From assembly GCA_964398945.1 (NCBI GenBank), contig CAYNOT010000006.1, forward strand, positions 170,418 through 234,417: a stretch of DNA of 64,000 nucleotides, read 5' to 3'. Position numbers and translations under genes: made by a program. Shown here one piece after another: positions 36,328 through 45,655 of this stretch; the first letter of the stretch is position 1, and each line of letters begins with the position of its first letter. The notes beneath the pieces are model-generated. The model did no database searches and was not told where the DNA came from. It saw nothing but the letters and a program-made list of their open reading frames with translations. Source of the stretch: JBGTGG01 sp964398945. GTDB taxonomy: Bacteria > Bacteroidota > Bacteroidia > Cytophagales > Cyclobacteriaceae.

Positions 36328-36639
36328 TTAGTTAGTAATATTTTCTATGAGTAGTTTGGTGAACTGCTGACGATGCCCGTTCTTTTTCACATACCCTTTT
36401 CTTCTCTTCTTCTTAAAGACGATAACTTTATCACCTTTTACGTGCTCCAATATCTTACCAGATACGGATGCGCCTGCTACAGTAGGGGCGCCAACTACCA
36501 CTGCTCCCGCGTTATCTATAAGGAGTACATTATCAAAGTTCACAGATGAACCAGACTCTCCTTCTAACTTCGGGGCATAGATAAATTGATCTTTAGCCAC
36601 TTTGAACTGCTTACCGGCAATGTCTACTATTGCGTACAT
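36328..36639 (-). CDS. rplU: 50S ribosomal protein L21
   Basis: L21 binds 23S rRNA. The ATG at 36639 starts MYAIVDIAGKQFKVAKDQ, the standard N-terminus; a longer frame to 36675 would cross the promoter. The 103-residue protein ends with VIVFKKKRRKGYVKKNGHRQ, the RNA-binding basic region. It heads rplU-rpmA. Confidence 0.96.
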   Translation of the reverse strand: MYAIVDIAGKQFKVAKDQFIYAPKLEGESGSSVNFDNVLLIDNAGAVVVGAPTVAGASVSGKILEHVKGDKVIVFKKKRRKGYVKKNGHRQQFTKLLIENITN

Positions 36640-36661
36640 ATTGCTTTTTAAAATTGGATTG

Positions 36662-36692
36662 CAAAGGTAATCCATGATCCCCTAAAAACCAA
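36662..36692 (-). promoter_or_regulatory. Bacteroidota-type promoter for rplU-rpmA
   Basis: On the minus strand, TTG (36692-36690) is followed after 20 bases by TACCTTTG (36669-36662), which lies 22 bases before the rplU ATG. Confidence 0.8.
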
Positions 36693-36897
36693 CTCTAATT
36701 GAAAAACAGACTTCAAAAACCCATGCCGAAAAAAAATAAAAAAAATTTCAGGTCGATTTTAACTGAAAGAAGGGTATTGTCCAGACTAAATAACGCCTTA
36801 AAGAACAACCAGTTATATCATTAAAAATGCCTCAATTTATATGTAAAATCAATGAAAATAAGGAAAATCACCCCCTTTGATTTTACCCAATCCTTTT
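36693..36897. other. Intergenic region between rplU and nrdB
   Basis: About 200 AT-rich bases with no supported gene. A weak inverted repeat AAAATCA/TGATTTT is at 36864-36884. No NrdR box pair could be recognised by eye. Confidence 0.4.
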
Positions 36898-37038
36898 AAA
36901 TATTTGTACACTAATCGCGAAGCAATCCTGCCTGTTATTCCCGGATTTGTGAAGCAAACGAAACCGATTTTTCTAATGATTTGAAGGTTTTTTACACCCT
37001 TCCAATCATTATTTTTTAACATTTTTAAAAGTGCCCAA
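36898..37038 (+). promoter_or_regulatory. Structured leader with terminator-like hairpin ahead of nrdB
   Basis: AATGATTTGAAGG (36975-36987) pairs with CCTTCCAATCATT (36998-37010) with one mismatch, followed by ATTTTTTAAC, a terminator-like layout 28 bases before the nrdB ATG. Upstream lie AATCC/GGATT (36924-36947) and two GAAGCAA copies (36919 and 36951). No plus-strand gene lies upstream to be terminated, so attenuation of nrdBA is possible. Confidence 0.5.
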
Positions 37039-38028
37039 ATGACCAACCAACTGCCGCTAGAGCCCATTCTTCAAGAAAACAAAGACCGATTCGTCCTTTT
37101 CCCCATCCAACATCATGATATCTGGAAGTTTTATAAACAGGCCGAAGCCAGCTTTTGGACCGCTGAAGAAATTGACCTTAGTCAGGATTTAAAAGATTGG
37201 GCAAACCTCAACGAAGGGGAGCAACACTTCATCAAACACGTGCTCGCCTTCTTCGCGGCCAGCGATGGTATCGTCAATGAAAACTTAGCCGAGCACTTTG
37301 TTTCTGAAGTTCAATATACCGAAGCGAAGTTCTTTTATGGATTTCAAATTGCCATCGAGAACATTCACTCGGAGACCTATTCTCTATTAATCGATACCTA
37401 TGTAAAGGATGCAAAAGAGAAAGACTCATTGTTACACGCCATCGATACGCTTGACTGTGTAAAGAAAAAAGCGCAATGGGCACTTCGCTGGATCGACCAG
37501 GGAAATTTTCAGGAACGTTTGATTGCCTTCGCTGCTGTTGAAGGGATTTTCTTCTCCGGTTCTTTCTGTTCTATTTTCTGGCTGAAGAAACGTGGCTTGA
37601 TGCCCGGCTTGAGCTTTTCTAACGAATTGATTTCCAGAGATGAAGGGTTGCATTGTGATTTCGCTTGTCACTTGTATACACAACACCTTGTAACGAAGCT
37701 TCCCGCTGAAACGGTTATTGAAATGATCAAAGATGCTGTGGAGATTGAAAAGGAATTCGTGACGGATGCACTTCCTGTAAACTTGATCGGAATGAATGCC
37801 GACTTGATGTGTCAATACATTGAATTTGTTGCCGATCGTTTACTCATCGAGTTAATCGGAAAAAAATTATACAACGCAACCAATCCATTCGACTTCATGG
37901 AGATGATTTCATTGAGTGGAAAAACCAATTTCTTCGAAAAAAGAGTTGGAGAATATCAAAAAGCAGGAGTGCTTGGAAGTACAGATAAAGAATCTTCACA
38001 GAAGTTCTCGTTGGACGAAGATTTTTAA
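37039..38028 (+). CDS. nrdB: Class Ia ribonucleotide reductase small subunit
   Basis: NrdB houses the di-iron/tyrosyl radical cofactor that starts reduction of ribonucleotides. The 329-residue protein has the metal-binding helices of R2: EEQ(H)/FIKHVLAFFAASDGIVNENL, FFYGFQIAIENIHSETYSLL with EXXH, and LISRDEGLHCDFACHLY with the second EXXH-like site. The gene order nrdB-nrdA is the reverse of E. coli nrdAB. A structured leader precedes it. Confidence 0.94.
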   Translation: MTNQLPLEPILQENKDRFVLFPIQHHDIWKFYKQAEASFWTAEEIDLSQDLKDWANLNEGEQHFIKHVLAFFAASDGIVNENLAEHFVSEVQYTEAKFFYGFQIAIENIHSETYSLLIDTYVKDAKEKDSLLHAIDTLDCVKKKAQWALRWIDQGNFQERLIAFAAVEGIFFSGSFCSIFWLKKRGLMPGLSFSNELISRDEGLHCDFACHLYTQHLVTKLPAETVIEMIKDAVEIEKEFVTDALPVNLIGMNADLMCQYIEFVADRLLIELIGKKLYNATNPFDFMEMISLSGKTNFFEKRVGEYQKAGVLGSTDKESSQKFSLDEDF

Positions 38029-38091
38029 TTAACTTGAAACACCAATTTATTTTTTAAACTATTTGATCACCCTTACAACCCTAACCCAGAA

Positions 38092-40527
38092 ATGCTTGTA
38101 ATCAAACGTGACGGACATCGAGAGTCTGTAAAATTTGACAAGATCACTGCTCGCATCGAAAAGCTTTGTTACGGTCTGGATTCCAACTACATCACGCCAG
38201 TAGAAGTCGCCATGAAGGTGATCAATGGCTTGTATGATGGCGTTACCACTGTGGAACTTGATAACCTGGCTGCAGAAACTGCCGCTACCATGACCACACG
38301 GCATCCCGACTATGCAAAACTTGCAGCGCGCATCGCGATCTCCAGCTTGCACAAAGTGACAAGCAAGTCGTTCTCGAACACGATGAAACGATTGTACACC
38401 TATGTGGATCCAAAAACGGAACAAAACGCTCCGTTGATTTCGAAAGAAACATGGAAAACCATAAAGGCCAATGCTGCTGCATTGGATCAGGCCATTATTT
38501 ATGATCGTGATTTCGGTTACGATTATTTCGGCTTCAAAACATTAGAGCGCTCGTACCTGATGAAGGTTGACGGTAAAACCGTTGAGCGTCCCCAACATTT
38601 AATTATGCGCGTAGCCGTAGGTATTCATGGTGATGATATTCCTGCCGCAATTGAAACGTATAACTTGATGTCGGAGAAATGGTTTACCCATGCTACTCCT
38701 ACTCTTTTCAATGCGGGTACACCAAAACCACAATTGTCATCGTGCTTCTTGTTGACCATGAAGGATGATAGCATTGATGGAATCTACGATACACTAAAGC
38801 AATGCGCAAAAATTTCACAGTCTGCCGGAGGTATTGGCCTTAGCATTCACAATGTGCGTGCAAAAGGTTCGTACATCAAAGGCACTGGTGGAACATCGAA
38901 CGGAATCGTTCCGATGCTTCGGAATTTTGATATGACCGCCCGTTATGTTGATCAAGGTGGTGGAAAAAGAAAAGGAAGCTTTGCCATTTATCTCGAACCT
39001 TGGCATGCTGATATTTTTGAATTCCTTGATTTGAAGAAAAATCACGGTAAGGATGAAATGCGTGCACGTGATCTTTTCTATGCGATCTGGATTTCTGATC
39101 TATTTATGAAGCGCGTAGAGAACAATGAAATGTGGTCTTTGTTCTGCCCGAATGAATGCCCTGGAATGGGTGATTGCTATGGAGAAGAATTTGAGCGCTT
39201 GTATGAGAAGTATGAGAAAGAAGGAAAGGCACGCAAGCAAATCAAAGCACAAGACCTTTGGTTTGAGATTTTAGAATCACAAATCGAAACGGGTACGCCA
39301 TACATCTTGTATAAAGATGCTGCGAACAGAAAATCCAACCAAAAGAATTTAGGCACGATTAAGTCGAGCAACCTGTGTACAGAAATCATGGAGTTTACGT
39401 CCAAAGATGAAGTAGCAGTTTGCAACCTGGCTTCTATTGCATTGCCTAAGTTTATTACAGACGAGGGAGTTTTCGATCACCAGAAGTTATACGAAATCAC
39501 AAAAGTGATCACACGTAACCTAAACAAGGTAATCGACATCAATTATTATCCTGTTGAAGAAGCACGCACTTCCAACATGCGTCACCGTCCGATTGGAATT
39601 GGTGTGCAAGGATTGGCCGATGCATTTATTCTTCTTCGCATGCCTTTTGATTCACCAGAAGCACGTGCGTTGAATACTGAGATTTTTGAAACGATCTATT
39701 TTGCGGCCATGGAAGCTTCTATGGAAGAGGCCAAGCGGGATGGTGCATACGAAACATTCAAAGGATCTCCTGTTTCAAAAGGAATATTCCAATTTGATAT
39801 GTGGGGCGTAACGCCTTCATCTGGTCGTTGGGATTGGGATAACTTAAAGAAAGAAGTAAAACAAAATGGAGTACGTAACTCATTGTTATTGGCGCCAATG
39901 CCAACTGCTTCTACTTCCCAGATTTTAGGAAACAACGAATGCTTTGAACCATACACTTCAAACATCTATTCAAGAAGAACGCTTTCCGGTGAGTTTATCA
40001 TCGCCAACAAGCACTTGATGAAAGATTTGATTGAAGCAGGCATCTGGAATGACACGATGCGTCAAAAGCTAATTGCGGGCAATGGTTCTGTACAGAACAT
40101 TCCTGAGATTCCTCAAAACCTAAAAGATATTTACAAAACGGTTTGGGAAATTTCGCAGAAAGCAATCATTGATATGTCTGCCGATCGTGGTGCATACATC
40201 TGTCAATCACAGAGTTTGAATATCCACATCAAGGATCCAAACTTTGGTAAACTTACTTCTATGCATTTCTATGCCTGGAAGAAAGGATTGAAGACGGGTA
40301 TGTATTACTTACGTTCTACCTCAGCAGCAAACGCCATCCAGTTTACCTTGGATAAGGCAACCGTAAACCAACCAGAAGCTGTAAAGGCTACTGTAGAAGC
40401 TGGCGCAGTTGCAACTTCCAAAGTGCAGGAAGGTGAAATTGCTTACCAGACAAACTACGAGCAGAACAAATCCGATATGGCTTGTTCATTGGATAACCCC
40501 GATGCATGTGAAGCCTGCGGATCTTAA
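38092..40527 (+). CDS. nrdA: Class Ia ribonucleotide reductase large subunit
   Basis: NrdA holds the catalytic and allosteric sites. The 811-residue protein has an N-terminal ATP-cone (MLVIKRDGHRESVKFDKI), the substrate-site Cys in PQLSSCFLL, the catalytic loop SSNLCTEIMEF with Asn, Cys and Glu, CNLASIALPKF with the second redox Cys, the MPTASTSQILGNNE loop, the stacked tyrosines in MYYLRS and a C-terminal redox pair, CEACGS. It follows nrdB by 63 bases. The ATP-cone predicts dATP feedback control. Confidence 0.96.
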   Translation: MLVIKRDGHRESVKFDKITARIEKLCYGLDSNYITPVEVAMKVINGLYDGVTTVELDNLAAETAATMTTRHPDYAKLAARIAISSLHKVTSKSFSNTMKRLYTYVDPKTEQNAPLISKETWKTIKANAAALDQAIIYDRDFGYDYFGFKTLERSYLMKVDGKTVERPQHLIMRVAVGIHGDDIPAAIETYNLMSEKWFTHATPTLFNAGTPKPQLSSCFLLTMKDDSIDGIYDTLKQCAKISQSAGGIGLSIHNVRAKGSYIKGTGGTSNGIVPMLRNFDMTARYVDQGGGKRKGSFAIYLEPWHADIFEFLDLKKNHGKDEMRARDLFYAIWISDLFMKRVENNEMWSLFCPNECPGMGDCYGEEFERLYEKYEKEGKARKQIKAQDLWFEILESQIETGTPYILYKDAANRKSNQKNLGTIKSSNLCTEIMEFTSKDEVAVCNLASIALPKFITDEGVFDHQKLYEITKVITRNLNKVIDINYYPVEEARTSNMRHRPIGIGVQGLADAFILLRMPFDSPEARALNTEIFETIYFAAMEASMEEAKRDGAYETFKGSPVSKGIFQFDMWGVTPSSGRWDWDNLKKEVKQNGVRNSLLLAPMPTASTSQILGNNECFEPYTSNIYSRRTLSGEFIIANKHLMKDLIEAGIWNDTMRQKLIAGNGSVQNIPEIPQNLKDIYKTVWEISQKAIIDMSADRGAYICQSQSLNIHIKDPNFGKLTSMHFYAWKKGLKTGMYYLRSTSAANAIQFTLDKATVNQPEAVKATVEAGAVATSKVQEGEIAYQTNYEQNKSDMACSLDNPDACEACGS

Positions 40528-40559
40528 TAGATTTAAGTACCAAGTATTTAGATATAAGA

Positions 40560-40589
40560 AAGGCTGTCAATTGACAGCCTTCTTTTTTT
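40560..40589 (+). terminator. Terminator after nrdBA
   Basis: AAGGCTGTCAA/TTGACAGCCTT (40560-40581) is a perfect 11-bp-arm palindrome followed by CTTTTTTT. Confidence 0.88.
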
Positions 40590-40594
40590 AAGAA

Positions 40595-40632
40595 ACGTTT
40601 TTGGATTCTATCATGATAGAATCCAAAAACGT
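40595..40632. repeat. Perfect 38-bp palindrome between nrdA and acs
   Basis: ACGTTTTTGGATTCTATCA (40595-40613) is followed directly by its exact reverse complement (40614-40632) with no spacer. It lies 5 bases after the nrdA terminator and 37 bases before the acs stop. There is no T-run on either side, so it is not an ordinary terminator. Confidence 0.85.
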
Positions 40633-40669
40633 CTCACTCAACTCAAATCTTATGTCTAACATCTTACTA

Positions 40670-42586
40670 CTAAAGTCTGGAACCAATAACTTCTTCCACC
40701 ACACTCGGATCCAGTAAGGTAGAGATATCACCCAGATTCGTAGTATCACCTTCCGCAATCTTGCGTAAAATCCTCCGCATGATTTTGCCGCTTCGGGTTT
40801 TGGGCAATCCGCTTACAAATTGAATTTTATCGGGCTTGGCAATGGGCCCAATGATCTTTGAAACGCCTTCCCGGATTTCATTGCGTAATGCTTCTTCATC
40901 CGTAGGTTGATCATAGCAAATCACGTACGCATAAATTCCTTGTCCTTTGATATCATGTGGAAAACCCACCACTGCGGTTTCACAAACATTTTTATGTTCA
41001 TCAATGGCGCTTTCAATTTCCGCAGTCCCCATGTTGTGACCTGACACGATAATGATATCATCCACCCTTCCGGTGATGCGATAATCCCCATCCTTATCCC
41101 GTCTGCATCCATCGCCTGTAAAATATTTTCCCGGAAAGGTGGAGAAGTATGTTTCCTTGAAACGCTGGTGATCTCCATAAATCGTTCTCGCCATCGAAGG
41201 CCAGGGAAATTTGATCGCTAACCTTCCTTCCGAGGGATAACTTGTCAATTCATTTCGCTGCTCATCCATTACAGCAAGTTGAACTCCCGGTAGCGGAAGC
41301 GTGGCAAATGTAGGCTTTGTAGGTGTGATGCCTGCAATTGGTGAAATCATAAACCCACCCGTTTCGGTTTGCCACCAGGTATCCACAATAGGGCAGTTAT
41401 TTTTTCCAATATGGTTATCATACCAATGCCAGGCTTCTTCATTGATGGGTTCTCCAACCGTTCCTAAAATACGCAGGGAGGAAAGATTGTATTTTTCAAC
41501 AAATGAAAGCGGGGCTTTTTCCAATGCACGAATCGCAGTTGGGGCTGTATAAAAAATTTCGACTTGATGCTTTTCAACTACTTCCCAAAACCTTCCCATA
41601 TCCGGCCACGAAGGAATACCTTCAAACATTAAACTGGTTGCCCCGGCCGCCAGCGGACCATAAATAATATAGGAATGTCCCGTTATCCAACCGACATCAG
41701 CAGTGCACCAATACACACCACTTGCTGGTTTGTTGTCTTTTAATGTAGCATCATATTGAAATACTGTTTGGAATGTGTACCCCGTGTATACCATGTATCC
41801 TCCACACGTGTGCACCATACCCTTTGGCTTGCCGGTTGATCCCGATGTGTAGAGAATAAATAACAAATCTTCTGCATCCATCGCTTCAGCCGGACAAAAT
41901 GATTCTTTATTCATTATCTCTTCATGCCACCAAAGATCGCGTCCTGCTTGCATAGGAGGATTTGATTTTATCCTTTCGAAAACAATTGTATTGATGACAG
42001 TCGGGCAATCAACCAGTGCTTCATCAACAATTCCTTTTAAGTCAATGGTTTTGTTGCCACGATACGATCCATCTGCCGTAATGACCAATTTGCATTCTGC
42101 ATCATTGATACGATCAACGAGGGAACGTGCAGAGAATCCGGCAAACACAATGGAATGCACCGCACCAATCCGGGCACATGCCAATGCCGCGTAGGCAAGC
42201 TCCGGCACCATGGGCATATAGATGCAAACGCGGTCGCCTTTTTGTACACCCCGGCTCTTCAACATATTCGCAACCCGGCAAGTCTCATCATGTAATTGTT
42301 GATAGGTGATGTGCCGGGCACTTTCCGTTGGATCATTGGGTTCCCAAATAAATGCCACCTGATTGGCGCGCGCTTGCAAGTGACGATCGATGCAGTTCTC
42401 GGTAATGTTCAGTTTCCCCCCAATAAACCACTTGACTTCAGGTCTATTAAAATCCCATTCCACAACTTGATCCCATTTCTTTTTCCATTGAAACTCATCA
42501 GCAATCCCCGCCCAAAATGCATCGGGGTTTTCAATGCTTCGTTGATAGTGTTTCTGATATGCTTCAAAGGAATCGATACGTTCCAT
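40670..42586 (-). CDS. acs: Acetyl-CoA synthetase
   Basis: Acs activates acetate to acetyl-CoA through acetyl-AMP. The 638-residue protein has the ANL-family signature LFILYTSGSTGKPKGMVHT, the WWQTETGG substrate/AMP motif, the hinge TGRVDDIIIVSGHNMGTAEIE, and the C-terminal SGKIMRR with the Lys that is commonly acetylated to control activity. It converges with nrdA and is probably monocistronic. Confidence 0.95.
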   Translation of the reverse strand: MERIDSFEAYQKHYQRSIENPDAFWAGIADEFQWKKKWDQVVEWDFNRPEVKWFIGGKLNITENCIDRHLQARANQVAFIWEPNDPTESARHITYQQLHDETCRVANMLKSRGVQKGDRVCIYMPMVPELAYAALACARIGAVHSIVFAGFSARSLVDRINDAECKLVITADGSYRGNKTIDLKGIVDEALVDCPTVINTIVFERIKSNPPMQAGRDLWWHEEIMNKESFCPAEAMDAEDLLFILYTSGSTGKPKGMVHTCGGYMVYTGYTFQTVFQYDATLKDNKPASGVYWCTADVGWITGHSYIIYGPLAAGATSLMFEGIPSWPDMGRFWEVVEKHQVEIFYTAPTAIRALEKAPLSFVEKYNLSSLRILGTVGEPINEEAWHWYDNHIGKNNCPIVDTWWQTETGGFMISPIAGITPTKPTFATLPLPGVQLAVMDEQRNELTSYPSEGRLAIKFPWPSMARTIYGDHQRFKETYFSTFPGKYFTGDGCRRDKDGDYRITGRVDDIIIVSGHNMGTAEIESAIDEHKNVCETAVVGFPHDIKGQGIYAYVICYDQPTDEEALRNEIREGVSKIIGPIAKPDKIQFVSGLPKTRSGKIMRRILRKIAEGDTTNLGDISTLLDPSVVEEVIGSRL

Positions 42587-42691
42587 AATAACTGAATTGA
42601 TTTAAATCTGGAGTGGATAAAAATCAATTCTTTTTATGGAATATCAAACTATGTGGCTGTGTGTTTCTTAAAAAATTACAGAAAAACAGAA

Positions 42692-43435
42692 CTATGTAAA
42701 GTATTCAACACCAACTGCTACCGCAGCGCCCACAATGGCGATCATTAATTTGCGCGCATTGAAGTGGTGATCCGGGCTGCTTTCAAAAACTATGGTGGTG
42801 GAGATGTGAAGAAAATTGCCACTTACCAATGCATACAAGTAAAGCAACCCCATTCCATTCAGCACATCGATATCCGTCAGATAGGAACTTAGTAATAAAC
42901 CGGCAGGGGCAGCCAATGAAAAAGCAACGAGATAAGGAATGGCTTTTTTGCGTGACTGTAATTGAATGCTAAGTACTGCCATCAACGCAAAAGCAGCAGG
43001 CGCCCGATGGAGTACAATTCCAATCAATACTGCATTCATATCATAAAGCACCAATGAATCATCCGCATGCACCAGGATTCCACCTTCAAGAAAAGCATGC
43101 ACACACAACGCAATCAACAACACGAAAGCTGAAGTTTGTTTATGGTGGTGTCCATCCCCGTGCACATGGATGTGACCGTGTTCGATTCCCGAAGTGAAAT
43201 ACTCAAGCCCTTGTTGCAAGAAAAATCCGATGAGTACAAATACACCGACCAATTTTATACCGTGGGAATGCTCAAACAACTCCGGCAGAATGTGGATCAC
43301 CGTAATAGCAAACAGGTACGAACCTGCAAATACCAACAATAATTTAAAATTCGTGCCCTTTCCATTGGGGAGAAGATAGATCATTAACCCGGCAACTAAT
43401 GGCGCTAAAAACAAAACCAGAACCTGAACGATCAT
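42692..43435 (-). CDS. ZIP-family divalent metal transporter
   Basis: The 247-residue membrane protein has about eight helices, a His-rich loop (GIEHGHIHVHGDGHHH) between helices 3 and 4, and metal-site helices with VHAFLEGGILVH and HRAPAAFALM. ZIP proteins import zinc, iron or manganese to the cytoplasm. Its start overlaps the apbE stop by four bases, so the two are co-translated. The metal cannot be told from sequence. Confidence 0.85.
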   Translation of the reverse strand: MIVQVLVLFLAPLVAGLMIYLLPNGKGTNFKLLLVFAGSYLFAITVIHILPELFEHSHGIKLVGVFVLIGFFLQQGLEYFTSGIEHGHIHVHGDGHHHKQTSAFVLLIALCVHAFLEGGILVHADDSLVLYDMNAVLIGIVLHRAPAAFALMAVLSIQLQSRKKAIPYLVAFSLAAPAGLLLSSYLTDIDVLNGMGLLYLYALVSGNFLHISTTIVFESSPDHHFNARKLMIAIVGAAVAVGVEYFT

Positions 43436-44469
43436 TTTGCTGTTGAATTAATTTTGATATTCGTGTGCAACCCTGGAGAAATAAACGATGCGATTGCTCC
43501 GGTATTGGAAGAGTAGAGCAAAAAGGCTTTTATCTCCTGATGCTGATTTAACAATTCAATCATTTTTTCGTGCCCCATCACCATCGCAGCGGTGGCCCAG
43601 GCATCTGCCGTCATACAATCATCCGCAAAAATAGTGGCGCTCAAAATTTGTTGTTTGGCCGGATAACCAGTCTTTGGATTTAAACTGTGCGAATATTTTA
43701 TTCCGTTTGATTCCCGGTAATTAAAATAATTTCCGGAAGTAGCTACCGCTTGATTATCAACTTGGGCATACGCAAAAGATAATGGCTGAACATACGTGTA
43801 GTTCGGATCCAAAATAGCAATCTCCCAAAGCCGGTCCGATTTTAAATTCTTTCCCTTTGCAATCACTTCCCCGCCAATCTCAACAAATAAGTTATCGATG
43901 CCTTTTAACACTAAAAAATCACTAACAACATCAACACCATACCCTTTTGCAATGGCACTGAAATCAAGTTGAACCCCATCGTTGGTTTTCCACACACTAT
44001 CGCTATTGAATTGAATGCGCTCGAATCCTACGAGTGCCAATGCTGATTCAACTTTCGCGGTATCCACCGACTCAAACTTGTCGGGACCAAATCCCCAGGC
44101 ATTCACCAATGGCATTACAGTCGGGTCAAAAGCACCGTCCGTTGCCTCCACAATTTGTTTTGACCTTTCCAATACCGGAAAAAAATACGGCAACTGAAAT
44201 TTATACGCTGAGCCAGTATTGAACCTGCTGATTTCAGAAGTAGGAATATAGGTACTCAAACTCTCATTAAAAACCAACAAAAGGGAATCCACTGATGATT
44301 GTAAGTCCCTTTTTTCATCATCAAAGTAAATAACCGAGTAGGTGGTTCCCATCGTTTGCCCCGTAAAAGCAACCGGCTCGGGTTTTTTTGATTTTCGTAC
44401 AAGCCAAACAACATAGACTGAACCAATTAAAAGAATGGAATAGAGAATGTTTTTGGCCCGAATACTCAT
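43432..44469 (-). CDS. apbE: FAD:protein FMN transferase (ApbE)
   Basis: ApbE attaches FMN to Thr or Ser residues of respiratory proteins such as Na+-NQR or Rnf subunits, in the periplasm. The 345-residue protein has an N-terminal membrane anchor (NILYSILLIGSVYVVWL), the GQTMGTTYSVIYF start of the domain, DFSAIAKGYGVDVV, NLFVEIGGEVIAKGKN, HSLNPKTGYPA and CMTADAWATAAMVMG with the metal-binding Asp. ATG 44469 is chosen over a preceding TTG. It is co-translated with a ZIP transporter. Confidence 0.92.
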   Translation of the reverse strand: MSIRAKNILYSILLIGSVYVVWLVRKSKKPEPVAFTGQTMGTTYSVIYFDDEKRDLQSSVDSLLLVFNESLSTYIPTSEISRFNTGSAYKFQLPYFFPVLERSKQIVEATDGAFDPTVMPLVNAWGFGPDKFESVDTAKVESALALVGFERIQFNSDSVWKTNDGVQLDFSAIAKGYGVDVVSDFLVLKGIDNLFVEIGGEVIAKGKNLKSDRLWEIAILDPNYTYVQPLSFAYAQVDNQAVATSGNYFNYRESNGIKYSHSLNPKTGYPAKQQILSATIFADDCMTADAWATAAMVMGHEKMIELLNQHQEIKAFLLYSSNTGAIASFISPGLHTNIKINSTAK

Positions 44470-44614
44470 CAAACGAAAATTAAGGGAGCAAATGTAGTAA
44501 AATTACAGTTTATGCAACATCGTTGCGAATTAATAGCACTTCCTTTCCCCACAATTAAAATCGACCTTTTCAAAACCTTGTAAATCCGTACCTTCGCATT
44601 ATTCAGGATCAACT

Positions 44615-45646
44615 ATGCGAGAAGACTATTTGCGGGGCGAAAACGATGGCCTTGATGCCAAAGAGAAAGAGATCGAAAAGGCATTGCGCCCGCTTTCGTT
44701 CGATGATTTTACGGGCCAACATAAAATTGTTGAGAACATCAAAATATTTGTCCAGGCCGCCCGGCAACGTGAAGAGTCATTGGACCATGTTTTATTGCAT
44801 GGCCCTCCGGGGTTAGGCAAGACCACCCTCTCGCATATTATCGCAAACGAACTCAATGCTTCCATAAAAATTTCATCCGGGCCGGTATTGGATAAACCCA
44901 GTGATCTGGCCGGTTTACTGACCAATCTCGAACCCAATGATGTTTTGTTCATTGATGAAATCCATCGGCTCAACCCCATCGTGGAAGAGTATTTGTATTC
45001 GGCTATGGAAGATTTCCGGATCGACATCATGCTCGACTCAGGACCAAATGCACGCTCCGTTCAAATTAACCTGAACCCTTTTACACTGATTGGTGCCACT
45101 ACGCGAGCAGGACTGCTGACTTCTCCCCTTCGTGCGCGTTTTGGAATTAATTCCCGTTTAGAATATTACGACTCAAAATTATTGACCACCATCGTAAAAC
45201 GGTCCGCTGCTATTCTTAACGCGCCAATCGAAGAGGATGCTGCGTTCGAAATTGCCAGAAGAAGCAGGGGAACCCCACGGATATCGAATAATTTATTGCG
45301 CAGGACACGCGATTTTGCGCAGATTAAGGGAGACGGCACCATCACCAAAGCCATTGCTGAAATGGCGCTACTCGCGTTGGAGGTAGACGAACATGGACTG
45401 GACGAAATGGACAACCGTATCCTTACTACAATCATAGAAAAATTCAAAGGTGGGCCGGTCGGGCTTTCCACTATTGCTACCGCTGTAGGTGAAGAAGCGG
45501 AAACCATTGAAGAAGTGTATGAACCTTTCTTGATTCAGGAAGGATACATCAAACGCACCTCACGTGGCAGGGAAGCCACCGCATTTGCATACACCCATCT
45601 AGAAATTGCAATTCCAGCATTGAAACGTCCCGGCCTTTTTGATTAA
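44615..45646 (+). CDS. ruvB: Holliday junction branch-migration helicase RuvB
   Basis: RuvB is the AAA+ motor that, with RuvA, moves Holliday junctions in recombinational repair. The 343-residue protein has LRPLSFDDFTGQ, Walker A HGPPGLGKTTL, Walker B FIDEIHRL, sensor ATTRAGLLTSPLRARF, and a winged-helix C-terminus (EPFLIQEGYIKRTSRGRE). A TACCTTCG at 44589-44596 may be an imperfect -7 box. It precedes queG by 9 bases. Confidence 0.97.
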   Translation: MREDYLRGENDGLDAKEKEIEKALRPLSFDDFTGQHKIVENIKIFVQAARQREESLDHVLLHGPPGLGKTTLSHIIANELNASIKISSGPVLDKPSDLAGLLTNLEPNDVLFIDEIHRLNPIVEEYLYSAMEDFRIDIMLDSGPNARSVQINLNPFTLIGATTRAGLLTSPLRARFGINSRLEYYDSKLLTTIVKRSAAILNAPIEEDAAFEIARRSRGTPRISNNLLRRTRDFAQIKGDGTITKAIAEMALLALEVDEHGLDEMDNRILTTIIEKFKGGPVGLSTIATAVGEEAETIEEVYEPFLIQEGYIKRTSRGREATAFAYTHLEIAIPALKRPGLFD

Positions 45647-45655
45647 CGATTACTC

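Noticed and set aside
36693..37038. Cobalamin riboswitch or NrdR box pair upstream of nrdB
   Set aside because: No B12-box-like core or paired NrdR boxes could be seen; only a generic hairpin was kept.
36849..37067. Minus-strand 72-codon frame overlapping the nrdB start
   Set aside because: It starts inside nrdB and covers the leader hairpin; no protein-like features.
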